From the NCBI GenBank assembly GCA_025403435.1, contig CM046330.1:21226239-21290238 (forward strand): a stretch of DNA of 64,000 nt, given 5' to 3'. Under the pieces are notes generated by a model. The model was not told the origin of the DNA and ran no database searches. It worked only from the letters and a program-made list of their open reading frames with translations. Positions 11,011 through 22,366 of this stretch are shown piece after piece. Numbering within the stretch: position 1 is the first letter of the stretch; each line of letters begins with the position of its first letter. A program made the position numbers and the translations under genes. Origin of the DNA: Artocarpus heterophyllus. Taxonomy: Eukaryota; Streptophyta; Magnoliopsida; Rosales; Moraceae.

Positions 11011-12730
11011 TATGGGAGCATGCAGTTTTTTTTAAATGATGTGTTGTGATATGAGTTATGATTTTACAATTTAGTATATTTATTTTATTAAAACAATTTT
11101 ATGATCAATATTAATGTGAAATTAAATTATGGACTAAGTTAATGAATGTTGTTGTTTTAAAAAAAAATGAATGTATGGATCTTGGTTACGATTTCCTTAA
11201 CTACGTTTACATTTAAAGTTCAAATAAGTATACATTGTATGAATGTAACGACATCTGTGACGTCCGTAAGGGGGGCGTTACAGGACGCATAACTCTTGAT
11301 AGCGTAGACTTGTTATTCATTGATATGGAATCCATAGCTCCTCTTTAGGAGTAGTGATATCCTCTTATATGGATATCCTGTAATTGAAAAACTAGAGTGC
11401 TTAACCATTTGGATACATAGGTGTAATCGGATGGCATATGTCTTTGGATGGTAAGTTTTTTGATGGTGAGATAATGGAACGTAAGATAAAACTAATCGGG
11501 AAGGTAAGACAGAACTTGTCCTTAAGCAGATTGTGGATGATCCTATGGGGATATGATACACTATGATATGTCATGGAGACTTAGCTATACGGAATTTGTA
11601 ATTCTATATAGTTCGAGAGTGCAACTCCAAGCTTTTATTGGAGTAGCATTGGAGTTGATAATTATGAAATGTATATCTACGATATTGGGTTTCATAATTA
11701 TTAGGAGCTTGAACTATATAGGTCCGTTTGGTCTCCTTTACTAGCTCACAAAAATCCTATAATGATACGGCGTGCTTCTTCAATAATTGGTGAATTATGT
11801 CAGATTTATTAGATTGTCTAAAATTCAGAAGAATCAAATAATTCATGTATATTTATTGGTTGAATTAATTTTGTGACAGAATTGATTCAAGATAAACTTG
11901 TTAAATTATCGGGATCAGATAATTCATGTCTATTTATTGGTTGGATTAATTTCAAATTAATTCAAGAAAACTTGTTGAATTATTAGGAATTCATTTATTT
12001 TCCTAGAGATTATCTAGATAAAGTTGTTTTAATTAGATAACTTTTCTATTGGGTTTTTTGAATTAAAATTGAGACTTTATCTTATAGAATCTTGGGTGGA
12101 AAATAAAAAGATTCACTGAGATTTTTTATCGGTAGTTTGGTATGTTGATCCTCAAGTTCAGCCTACCGATAGGGCAAGTTTGGCATGCCAATTAGAAAGA
12201 TTGGCATGCTAATCGCGCAATAGAAAGAGCACATGTTTTCACACAGATTTCATCAAATATTGATCCGAATTTGATTCTGATTCAAATTTTAAGACATTAT
12301 CTGATAAGGGCAGACTCTTGGACCCAACCTTTATTAAAAGAGAGTGAGTCTCATTATTATTTAGATTAGTTGAGATATTAAGAGTGAAACTCTGATAATG
12401 AGATTCTGAAACTCCCTGACAGCTCTTGTTCACAAACTACGAGCACTAGCTTTGGGTTCTCTTAATTGGTTGGAAGGACAGTTACCTGGTGGAAGAGTTG
12501 AGCGTGTGAGCCCATGCTCACTCCAATCGTGGATAGAGAATAACAAAGAAGGCCAGTTGGTTGAGGTCCTTCTAGAACGTTACTTCTCTACACTGATTGA
12601 GGAAGCTTTTTGGCATTTACAAGATTAGTCAGATCTAGTTAATTTATGCATATAGCGTTTCAAACTTATGTTTTGAAAAATACTCAGATATAAAAATTTT
12701 TAAATTCTGCTGCATACTATTTTTCCAACT

Positions 12731-13374
12731 ATAATAGCTATCAAGCAACTATTGGTATGGCACTTTATGAGGCATTATACGGTAGAAAATGTAGGTCTCC
12801 AGCTCTTTGGAACGATATGGGTAAGAAGAGGTATCTTGGTCCTGATTGGGCGCCAAAAACTAATGAGGCAATTCAAAAGATTCGCAAAAGAATGTTAGTT
12901 GCTCAAAGCAGACAAAAGAGTTATGCGGATGCCAAGAGAAGAAACGTGAATTTTGCTATAGGAGACCAGGTCTTTTTAAAAGAAGCATCAATAGAAGGAG
13001 TAAAAAGATTTGGGAAAGAGGAAAAATTGAGTCCCAGGTATATTAGTTCCCATGATATTATGGAAAGAGTTGAAAAGGTAGCATACAGATTGGTTTTACC
13101 ATCATCACTTGGTGATGTACATGATGTCTTCCATGTGTCTCTGTTGAGAAAGTATGTGCCAAATCCTTCACATGTCCTAAAACGGGAAGATGTAGAACTT
13201 AAAGAGGGCCTGACTTATGAAGAAAAACCTGTTCAGATTCTAGATAGAAGGAAAAAGAGCTAAGAAACAAACAGATGTCTTTAGTCAAGGTCCTATGGAA
13301 GAGTCATTCAATAGAAGAAGTAACATAGGAATTAGAGGATGAAATAACAAAGTATCCATACCTATTTGGTAAGT
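12731..13374 (+). pseudogene. gypsy integrase carboxy end with chromodomain-like tail, truncated
   Basis: The fragment begins inside the integrase core (NSYQATIGMALYEALYGRKC) and continues through AQSRQKSYADAKRR, the GPY/F-type module (KLSPRYISSHDIMERVEKVAYRL) and FHVSLLRKYVPNPSHV. A frameshift at the A-rich stretch near 13250-13262 separates it from a chromodomain-like end, VKVLWKSHSIEEVT then a TAG where the family has Trp, then DEITKYPYLF, to about 13371. This tail is typical of Del/Tekay chromoviruses and is thought to target chromatin. No catalytic Asp or Glu is left in the window. Confidence 0.85.
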
Positions 13375-13400
13375 GAAATTTCGAGGACAAAATTTTTATA

Positions 13401-13413
13401 AGGATGGGAGAGA
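13401..13413 (+). other. polypurine tract of truncated gypsy element
   Basis: AGGATGGGAGAGA lies directly before the LTR start TGTGATGTCC at 13414. Confidence 0.75.
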
Positions 13414-16270
13414 TGTGATGTCCAGAATTCTCACATACTCATTGACTAATGCATTGCATGGTTTTATGATGATATGTATATGATTTATATGTTGATTATT
13501 CATTTCAAATGCATCATCATATTGATAGTGAGTGTGCATTAAATACTATATAATATATAATGTATTATAATATGACAAGTTTTTCGAAGGTGGATCTGGT
13601 AAGTGTTATAATGGAAAGGAAGTTGTAATAATGATGTTTAGGGATTACAATGGATATAATGGATAAAAAAGCTTAATTATATCTATAAGGTACAAAATTT
13701 GGGAAAACGGTCATTTTTGACCTAAACGGAGAGTTTTAGTATAAATTTTGTTAACAAAAAGGATCCATTAATGATGTAAGATCTCTTATGATGATGATGT
13801 ATAGTTATGAAAACAACAATGAGTGTAGGACGTGAGTTTGATGCAGGTTTCTTAGTTAGAATACTCTAGAAACCCTAAATGACAAAATTTTTGGTGTTCG
13901 AATTTTTAAGTCATGATTAGAGTACTTGTCGGGTTGGAAGTGGCTTGAAATTTATTATTACATGTTTGATAACTTATAGAAGAGTTCTAGAGGAAAAGAT
14001 TAAGTTTTGATAACAAACGGTTAAGAACTCAAAGATGAAGTTTATAGTGTACCGAAATTTTGGTGCCGAGTATATACACCAAATTTGGTAGGAAAAATGA
14101 TTAGCCATGACCTAATTTGTACTTGAGCTTTTGTATTAATGTTTATCACCTTATTAATGAGGTGAGTAGGTTGAATTATGGACACTAAGTAACCAAGGTG
14201 AAACCACCTAATGTCAAGTAATTTGAGGTGTGCTTTTGGTTGTTTAAAAAGCATATAAGCAACTAGGTGTCATTTTTAGACCTAAAAACTCTATGTCCAA
14301 CTCTTCAAGCTCTAAAACTTCATTGCTAGTCTATGTTGAGAGAAAAAGAAAATTTCTTGGTGGTTTGCCAAGTTTTGGGTGCCAAATCACAAGAAAAACC
14401 TAACCAGGTTAAGGTAAGGGGCTGTTTCAGTTTATAGGATGTTTAGTGTTAGTTCAGGGGGTTTTCCTTTGAGTTTTGATGAGATATTTGAGACTAATGA
14501 CCTCTAATATGTCAAGAACATCCACACAAAAGGGTCTCAGTAAATTCAATTGGGAAATGGTGATTTCAAGTTCATATTTGCCGGCTGTCCAGAATCAGGT
14601 AAATTTTAAAAGTACTTCAGCTTTTGTCTTTGTTTCCTTGGGTAGAAGGCTCCTTTGAAGCTAAAATTTTGAGGATATGTTCATTTATATGTTATTTAAA
14701 TCCCTGGAAAAACAGTTTTAGCAAATTCAATTTGGTTTGGGAGTTATAGGCCTAAAACTGAACCTAGTTCCTAAGATGTATTGATGTTGTGGTTTGTGAT
14801 GGCTTTGATATTTTGTGAATTTAAAATTTATTCACAACTTGGAAACATGTGTTTCAAGGTATAATTAAGCTTTATCAAGTCTTAAAATATCGGGGAAAAT
14901 ATGGTAAAATTTTTAGAATAAAGTTTGAATCATTTTGGACCAAAAGGAACCCAACGAAGGTTGAAATGGTTTCCCCCGGGCTTGGTGGCCGCGCTAAGCT
15001 AGCAGCCTACACACAAGGCCTGGTGTACCCTATATGGGCGGCCCACGTGTGTAGGCAAGGTGGCCTTGGCCAACCCTTGGCTAGACTAGGATGTTTTTGG
15101 GCCCTCAAAATCCCTTTGTGATGTCGTTTGAAGCATTTGGGATTTAAAAACATCTATTTCCATCAATGTTGCCTAAAACAAATATTTAAAATAGGAAAAT
15201 GAGCTCATTAATGTTTGATTATTAGTGATTGTTGGATTGGTGGTAATGTAATTAGAAATTTTCAATCTTTTAGAGGTGTTAAGTACTAGACCCCACGAGA
15301 GCTTAATTGACAATCTCATTGACTAAAGTAAGTAGAGTTTCACCTGTATTACCATAATTGTTATGTATTTAATATTGTGAATTGATATGTGAAAGTTATG
15401 TGCATTGCACTACATGTTGTGATTTCAAATATATGACAGCATGTAAAGAATTATGAAAAATGCAAAATTAATTATATTGGTAAGCTATGACGGGACTTTA
15501 AGCGTCTGGGACGCAATGATGTGAAACTTTGAAGCATTAGGGATGCAATAATTAAGCATCTGGGATGCCATGTGAAACTTTTAAGCATCACGGATGCAAT
15601 GATTATGTATCTGGGATGCCATGTGAGGTGTTCAGCGTCTGAGATGCCAATGATTTAAGCATTTAGGGTATAATACTCCCCGCCCAGGAAACACGAAATA
15701 GTGTGTACACTATGTTAAGGGTATGATAGATACAATCAGAAGTAAATGAAATAAAAGGATGATAAAGTGAAAAGTTAAAGAGCAAACATATATTAGTTGA
15801 GCTCATTCATTTAAATGCTACTCATACTTGCATAATTCTACTTACTGGGCATTAGTGCATTCATTTTTATGGTGATGTAGATGAGGGCATGTTCTAGCAC
15901 TAGCTAAGGACTAGATGGTTGGCCGGCGCACTCCTAATGCTCGAGGCAATGTATATGGACTAGATGACTTCTCATTTTATGGTCTTATTGTGTATGCATT
16001 TTGGTGAGCTAGAAAGATTGTATGTGGTACACAGCTGAGCCTATTTTTAAGATATGTATTTTATTGTATATATTTTGCCAGCCTTTTGGGTATATTTATA
16101 TGTTTTGATATCCTCACTAGTTAAAACCTTTTTTAAAAGTTCAAATTTGCCTGTATTTTTATACTCTTTTTGAATGGCAAATTTAGGTTAACATAAGTAA
16201 AAAGATAAGATGTAACACTACTTAATGTAACTAGATGAGTCTTTTAGTATTATGTTAGGTAGGTGTTACA
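13414..16270 (+). repeat. 3' LTR of truncated gypsy element
   Basis: About 2.86 kb, from TGTGATGTCC to GGTAGGTGTTACA. Not the same family as the LTRs at 8300/22012 or 54246. It has a GC-rich island at 14970-15115 with inverted CCTACACAC/GTGTGTAGG arms (about 15007-15056), and an array of GCATCTGGGATGC-type hairpins at 15502-15671. If this end is original, the target duplication should be GGGAT (16271-16275). Confidence 0.8.
15502..15671 (+). repeat. array of GCRTC-NNN-GAYGC hairpins
   Basis: Seven 13-bp units start at 15502, 15534, 15556, 15585, 15607, 15635 and 15659, spaced 22-32 bp. The first reads GCGTCTGGGACGC and the third GCATCTGGGATGC, so both stem arms change together. Others keep pairing by G-U wobble (GTATC/GATGC, GCGTC/GATGC, GCATT/GATGC). 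The last is degraded. Confidence 0.85.
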
Positions 16271-16415
16271 GGGATCTTAGTTGGGGTGGGTTTAGGTTTA
16301 GTTTGAATCAAAGACTAGGATTAAGGGATAAAGAAATTAATGGCTGAGATTTATTAAGGTAAAAGTAGTAATTTTTAATAAATTTTATGCGTAGTTAAAA
16401 AAATGAAATGGATGT
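16271..16415. other. short unassigned spacer
   Basis: AT-rich sequence between the gypsy 3' LTR and the truncated copia LTR. I see no gene or repeat in it. Confidence 0.5.
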
Positions 16416-17712
16416 TGTCAGACTAGGTGTGCTATGGATTAAATGATGAAATAAGTTTTTAGAGATAGTTGATCAATAAAGAGTTCATTTATTATTCATA
16501 TATCAAATATTATCCTCTATATGTTCATTTTTGTTGAATATATGATAAGCAAATAAAAGTCTGAGACTGTCAATCTAAACCTTTAAGAATAGTACATATG
16601 ATGGACAAATTATGCTAAAGACATGAATCTTAAAGGTGATAGTCCAAATGATAAGGTCCGTAATCGAGGGAATAAAGTTGGGCACTTTATTCATGCTAAG
16701 ATTGTTACGTTGTCTACATCTCTAACGAGATATGACTTGTCTTGGTTATCAGAGTAGGACTCCATAAGTAGAAACATTGGTGTATTGTCATAGGTGACTA
16801 TATATTAGATCGAGACAAAAGTTGAATTGATTTGATTAATAATTACGTTTGTTTAAATCAATTCACTTTAGACAATCATATGTATTATGTCTTAATCCTG
16901 AATAGAATTAATAGTCCCGTATTTTTGACTTATATCTTTTGATGTACCAAAGCGTGGCATCTTGACTTGATGATGATATGCATATCAATATATTGAAGAC
17001 ATGACTCTTGATTAACGTAGGCTCGTTATTCATATATATGAAATCAATAACTCTCTTGTAGAGAGTTATATTCTCTTTTAGGTATTATCCTATAATTGAA
17101 TGACTGGAGCACTCAACTGTTTAGATACATAGCTGTAACCGAACGGTATACTATCTATGAATAGTAAGTATTCTAATGGTGAGATAATCGAACATAAGAT
17201 AAAAAAAAAATTAGGAAGATAAAACAGAATTTATTCTTAAGCCGATTATGAATATCCTATAGGGATGTTACACATTATGATATGTCACAAAAGATTAGCT
17301 TATTACAACTTCGTAATTTTATATAGTCTGAAAGTGCAGCTCTAAGCTTTTGTGGAGCAACGTTACAGTTGATAATTATAAAATATATGTATCTGGGATA
17401 TGTTATTATATAATTGTAGATGCTTGATCTATATATTTCCATCAGTTCCCCTTTACTAGCTCATAATAATTCCTATAATGATACGACATGTTTTCCCTAC
17501 ATATTGGTGATTTATGTTAATTATTAAATTGCTTGAAATTTGATAAATTGGATTTAAAAATTTATGTTAGTTTATTGGTTGAATTAATTTTGTGAATTAA
17601 TTCAAGATAAACATGTTGAATTATTTAGATAATATTTTATTTGATATGGGATTATCTGTATACAATTATTCTAATTAGATAGCTTCTCTATTAAGTTATT
17701 TGAAATCATAGG
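16416..17712 (+). repeat. copia LTR, copy C (3'-truncated, diverged)
   Basis: It starts TGTCAGAC, aligning with the TGTTAGAC start of copy A, and follows that LTR through the TATCAATAAAGAATTTATTC and CTTCTCTATTGGGTTATTTGA regions. Similarity stops near 17712, just before the point where copy A has its GC-motif array and promoter, so it lacks both. It is the most diverged copy and there is no internal region beside it. Confidence 0.75.
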
Positions 17713-18472
17713 GTTTAAAGAAAGGCTAAGTTAGGAAAAAGCTACTCTATTGGAAATCTTACACCGTACATTTAGTTTTCTTTTCAAAAACATCAGTTAA
17801 GATTTTAAAGAACTAGAACTACTTGAAAACTAACCTAATGCAATCCCTCTCTCTTTTTTCCCCTTCTCTTTCTCTCTCCCTTTATTTTTCTCTACATTCA
17901 TGGAATTTTGATTGGCTAGGAAGTTCTCCAAGAAGCAAAACTGAATTTATTGAAAAAAAAAATGACCTACAATAAAACCTCTATAAATTAATTACAAAAA
18001 AAAACTCTATAAATTAAAAAAAAAAAAAGTTTTGTACCCCACCCTCTTACAAGGGATGGGTCCTATTTGTAAGACCCTATGGACCGTATAAATAAGTCCC
18101 ACATGTTGTAAGAGGGTAGAGTTGTAGCTTATGAGGACAAAGAAATTAATACAATGAATCATTATTTTTATTAACAACGCAACAATATTTACCTCTTTCA
18201 TTTTCTTTCCACCTTTTCATTTTGTTCCTTATCAAGTAACGTGCATCCAATTTTTTTGTGCCCTTACTTACCTCAATAATAATATTTGATCTTTTTATTC
18301 TGCTGTTACTCATAACTTGTCATTATTATCATGATTCTTGGGATTTTTTCTTTTTTCTTTTTTTTAGGAAACTTATTGGGATTTCTATTTTGTCGACTTG
18401 GTTTCATATTTAAAGTTGAGCGTAATATCTATCACATAATTCATCAAAAAAATCTATCACTATTGACATTGA
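17713..18472. other. AT-rich intergenic stretch
   Basis: Contains pyrimidine tracts (about 17845-17895), A runs near 17950-18030 and T runs near 18350. No convincing coding exon or RNA gene seen. Confidence 0.5.
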
Positions 18473-19264
18473 CGTTGGATCTACAATTAAATATAAATAG
18501 ATTAGTACTCAATTTGATATTTGTTATTTGCAAGTTTAGGCTCTCAAACCACCACTGTTAAGATCTATCTAGCTTCCAAAAACAATATTGAAATACTTGT
18601 AGAATGAAAATTAAATTAAAGCTATAAATAATCAAATAATACTGTAAAGTAAATGAGACTACACATGAAATTTATAGTGGTTCACTCTATTTGAGAGCTA
18701 CATCCATGTTATTCACTATGATGAATAGTTTGATATAAGTTACAAAGAGTTTAGAGATTTGGCATGAAAACAGTAACAATTTCTATAGAGTTTCTATAAG
18801 TTCCTCTTGTTCGTAGTGAAGCTACTGCTACATGAGATCGTGGCTTCAATCTGATGGAAGGGGTAGGCATAGTAGTGCCAGTAGAAATGGGACACATGTT
18901 GATCTTTGATAGGACATAAACATCGGACTTCTTCCCATGTCCTATTTCATGGCTTAGCATGTATTTCTTTGTAACTACCAAGTTTTGGGCATTGATTCCA
19001 TCGAATCGATACTTAACAAATTCACAACAGCGAGAAATATATAGATTCTCATAAAATGAAACGAGTAGCAATTGTAATCGAACCATAGCTGTTGAATCGA
19101 TCGATGCCTTAAGTTGACCAAGTAATGAGCAAATGATGCTTACGATAACAATCTGTCTCAAATCAAACACTCCAATGGGGCTCGATTTGCTTTAATCACA
19201 ATTTAGGTTTTGCATTCTTAACCCTTTTCAAATGATTTGGGCCTGACCAAATTGTACCTAAACA
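18473..19264 (-). repeat. 3' LTR of Tat-type element
   Basis: About 790 bp, homologous along its length to 39791-40570. On the plus strand it begins CGTTGGATCTACAATT where the other copy has TGTTGAATCTACAATT, and it ends TGTACCTAAACA where the other has TCCACCTCAACA. Confidence 0.85.
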
Positions 19265-19284
19265 ATTAGCTGCCCACTCTTTAG
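19265..19284 (-). other. polypurine tract of Tat-type element
   Basis: On the minus strand AAAGAGTGGGCAGCTAAT lies directly upstream of the 3' LTR. Confidence 0.6.
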
Positions 19285-19611
19285 TTGATGTGATTGATTA
19301 TAGGAGTGAATTGATCGTTCTATGCAGGTCCAATTCCTGGTGCAATAATAAGTTGCTTCTTTTCGATGAAACTTTGCATTTGCACCATAATCATCACCGT
19401 ATTTTGGGAAAACATGAGTGTCAATCACACATTGCACAGTGGTGCAATATGATTGGAGTATTTCAAAATATCCATGCACCGTTAATGTCAGCATTTGATT
19501 GAAAATATAGAGCCTTGGTTTTGAGCGAAAGTCAAAAAGATGTCTTAATGTCAACCTTTAGATCATTTCCTTAAAAATAAATCCAAGATGTTCATCATCA
19601 TTTTCAAACAA

Positions 19612-19641
19612 TATAAGGGATCTCTCTCTCTCTTTCTTCAT
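19612..19641 (+). promoter_or_regulatory. possible promoter of the antisense ORF
   Basis: TATAAGGGA (19612-19620) is followed at once by a CT repeat, a TATA plus pyrimidine-patch arrangement common in plant core promoters. It points toward the antisense ORF whose ATG is at 19963, leaving a leader of about 340 nt rich in pyrimidines. Sequence pattern only. Confidence 0.4.
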
Positions 19642-19962
19642 TTCATCTCATCTTTACTTCAAAGTTCAAGCAAATCCTCCCAAGTTTTCTAAGCTTTCCA
19701 ACCCATTCTTAGGCAAGATTTTCTCTCTTTTCTTGTTTTTCTTATGATTTTCTTTCCGTAAATCTGGTTTTCTTGCAATTTCACACACTTTAAACCATTT
19801 TCTCCTTATTTTATGAGAAAATCTATAGTTTTTAGGGTTGTTTGGTTCTTAGGGGTTTTAGAACTTTCAAGAACTCCTTCAAAATTCTTCAAATCTCAAA
19901 TCCCTTCGTCCTTTGATCTTTCTAGCCCTAGATTTCCTTCAAAACTCTATTTGTCCTAAAAA

Positions 19963-22011
19963 ATGTCAAATAAGACTATCAATATTAGTTCCAGCTTAAG
20001 CAAAAGCAGCGATCCTTGGGGTAACAATGGCGAAAGGGAAGTCGATGAAGGGATCCTAGAACAATCAAGACTCGAATGGGCTTCTTGAATTGGTGGGGCT
20101 GGAAGCAGTAGAGAAGTAGAAAAGGACACAATCGATAAAACCATCAAAGCGAAGAAAAGAAATAGATCTGTAGGTCCCTCGAGTCGAGTTGAGTAGAAAG
20201 ATTCCCTCAAAAAGAGACTATACAAATCACCAGATACTCAGAATGATGGTTGGTTATACGTTTATACAAAGTGGTTGGAGCTAAGTCTTCGACTTTCAAT
20301 CCCAGAATTTATTCTTGAAGTCGCATCTTACTTCTAAATTTCAGTAACATAACTTATACTGAATAGGATGCAACTACTTGTTGCTCTGATAATACTTGTC
20401 AAGGACGTAGATAAAAATTTTACAATAGAGGACTTCCTGCGATGCTATAAGCTGAATAATAAGAACAAGGGTCGATTTTACTTTCTTTATCGATAATCAA
20501 AGTAAATCATCTCTGATTTTGTCGATATAGACAGGCAATGGGAAAAAATACATTTTTATGTCCTTTAACCTCGATTCCATCGAACTTACCACTTGATTTC
20601 CATTTCCCTTTTCATTTCATCATATTGGTAAGTGTTGAATCCTACTTTGCTTGATGTAGTTATTCCGACTAATCCTTAAGCTTCTTCTTTGCTGTACAGA
20701 TTAGGAGTTGAACCACCCCCCTCTGATTGGAGAACAATTCCGAAAGAAGCTTAACGCTCTTGCCTCTTTGGAAGGATGGACTTGAGTAGAGATATCACAT
20801 CCTAATTGACTCAAGAAATTATCAATTTGGAAAACTTTTAGAGAAATTCTAACAGGTATCCCTATTTGTTTTCCTAATAAAGTCGATTGGATTTTTATTT
20901 ACTGTGGTACACTTTAGTATTTATACAGTTCATTGAAATATATAAGCCCCTTTTCTAATGAAGACACTGTGCTCATAGAAGCTGTAATGTCCTTGATAAA
21001 GGTTACAATTCCATCAGTCAAAGAGGCGCTGAGAATAAAAGCTGTTGCAAAAGCCATGGCTAAAGAAAAAAGGAAGAAGAAGAAGGGCGAGGCAAACAAA
21101 TCCGCACTGCCTCGGACACTTAGAAGACCCCTCCCTCGAAGCCAACGGACATTATAAACTTGCCTCTACCTCCTCTTTTCAACATCCAACCCCAACACTA
21201 AAGAAAAGAAAAGCAATCGAGGTCGAGCTCTCTCAAGTAGACGAAACTGACGTCAAAGAAATCAACAAAAAAAGCATGATGTGTCCAAGCGTGCTAGTGT
21301 CTTGCAGGACAGAGAGTCAATTTAAAGGCTGCAAAGAGCTTCAACTTTTCTTCAGATGAAACAAAGTTGTAGGGAAATCCCTCTCCTAGCTTCGCAATGA
21401 GTGTACTATCCTCTTGGCCAAGTAAAATTTGAACAAGTCCTACTTCGATTTAAGTTGTTTTCATGATTAAATACTTAACCTTGAATTTTGCAAGCCTTCT
21501 AAATGTATACCATTTTTGTGAACAAGGCCGAGTCCAAGCATGATAGGCTCACCGCACTCACATGAGACCGTAGATGAGTAAGTCAAGAGGGCTGAAGAGG
21601 AGAAGAAGGCAGTGGAAGTAGAGAGAGCACTAAAAGAAATGAATGAAGCTATTGCTGTATTGGCTTCATCAAACAAGAAGCTTATTAACATGAGTAGCAA
21701 CCTTCAGATGAAAGAAGAAAAGTTCGATCGAGCCAAAAAGGAGATAGAAGAAAGGGCAAGTGAAGTTGCAGCTATTAAGGAATAGCTCCTGGACATCCAT
21801 AGCAAGTTGACCATTAGGGCGAGGCTCGAACTGTTGAAAGAGTTCAAAGAGCATCAGAGGAAAGGTTGGGACGTTGATGCCGAGATCGCAAAGCTAGAGG
21901 ATCTACTAGCCCCTAATGTAGACTCTAATGTCAAGGAGACTGATGTGGATGTAGTGGTTCTCGAGGTCATTGAAAATGAGGCCTCGAAAGCGAACAAAGA
22001 GACCATTACAT
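19963..22011 (+). pseudogene. antisense extra ORF of the Tat element (Transposase_28-like, coiled coil)
   Basis: This ORF lies between pol and the 3' LTR of the minus-strand element but reads on the plus strand. From ATG 19963 (MSNKTINISSSLSKSS) it runs, with stops near 20087 and 20190, into a domain around 20250-20510 containing WLELSLRLSIPEFILEVASY and FTIEDFLRCYKLNN. This resembles the 'putative gypsy type transposon' (Transposase_28-like) domain of plant Tat elements. A basic segment KEKRKKKKGEANK (about 21065-21100) and a long charged coiled coil (21580-22000, e.g. KKEIEERASEVAAIKE, ELLKEFKEHQRKGWDVDAEI) follow. Frame is broken several times. The nested gypsy element sits at its 3' end. 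Role unknown; similar antisense ORFs are known from Tat elements. Confidence 0.6.
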
Positions 22012-22260
22012 TGTAACACCCACCTATTTTTATGTAACGGATCACGTTAAGTTAGTAACGATGTTAAGAAAATTTTATTAATAATTTATGTTATATGTTA
22101 TGATTTATGATTTTAATGTTACTAACTTTTTATGTCAAGTTTTATGACAGGTGACGACCGCATGGAATCGTTGTGCTCCAGTGTTCATGTGAATTATAAT
22201 GTATGTTTAATTATGATGCAATGATAACTTGAATGTTAAATGTATGGTATTTAAGGATAG

Positions 22261-22366
22261 TTCGGTAGGCCGAAAAGTCTGCCAAAGATCGGCAGGCCGA
22301 ACTTGATGGAACTAGCAGGCCGATGTGGAGAATCGACAGGATGAAGACAGCTGACGAGCAGTCAGC
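22261..22366 (+). repeat. GC-motif array (CAGG orientation) plus hairpin
   Basis: Units such as TTCGGTAGGCCGAA and ATCGGCAGGCCGAAC, followed by the perfect hairpin GCTGACGAGCAGTCAGC. Shorter than the same array in the 3' LTR by two units. Confidence 0.9.

Larger units (their letters stand above)
8300..11282 (+). mobile_element. solo LTR of a Ty3/gypsy (Tekay-like) element
   Basis: It starts TGTAACATCC and ends GGGGGGCGTTACA and has no internal region. Target duplication GGATG (8295-8299) and GGACG (11283-11287), one mismatch. It is homologous along its length to the LTRs of the complete element at 22012-33006. A solo LTR of this kind forms by recombination between the two LTRs of a full element. 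It carries two GC-motif arrays (8534-8666 and 10818-11010) in opposite orientations and the GCTGAC-GAGCA-GTCAGC hairpin at 8668-8684. Confidence 0.92.
2763..12730 (+). mobile_element. Ty1/copia element, copy 2 (old, decayed)
   Basis: The internal region (5' leader 2763-3771, gag-pol 3772-7743) is followed by a 3' LTR at 7716-12730, which is split by a solo gypsy LTR. The polyprotein has many in-frame stops and altered catalytic residues. Its only possible 5' LTR is copy A, which belongs to the much better preserved copy 1. The element ends exactly where a gypsy integrase fragment begins, so the copia block was probably inserted into that gypsy element. Confidence 0.8.
7716..12730 (+). repeat. 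copia LTR, copy B (split by a solo gypsy LTR)
   Basis: The LTR starts TGTTAGACG at 7716 after the polypurine tract and ends TTTTTCCAACT at 12730. Without the 2,983-bp solo LTR and its target duplication it is about 2.03 kb, matching copy A. It is clearly more diverged than copy A or the minus-strand copy. Its GC-rich motif region (about 12140-12220) survives only as degraded versions such as TTCAGCCTACCGAT and TTTGGCATGCCAAT. Confidence 0.85.
12731..16270 (+). mobile_element. 5'-truncated Ty3/gypsy element (Tekay-like)
   Basis: Only the integrase carboxy end, polypurine tract and 3' LTR remain. The left break falls exactly at the end of copia LTR B, which suggests the copia block was inserted within this gypsy element and that the rest lies left of the window. 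Confidence 0.8.

Noticed and set aside
15481..15671. CRISPR-like array
   Set aside because: Units are 13-bp imperfect hairpins inside a plant LTR, spacers are not unique inserts, and there are no cas genes.
8295..16270. Reading the two gypsy LTRs at 8300 and 13414 as the pair of one element
   Set aside because: Their sequences are of different families and the first has its own target duplication; the second follows its own integrase and polypurine tract.
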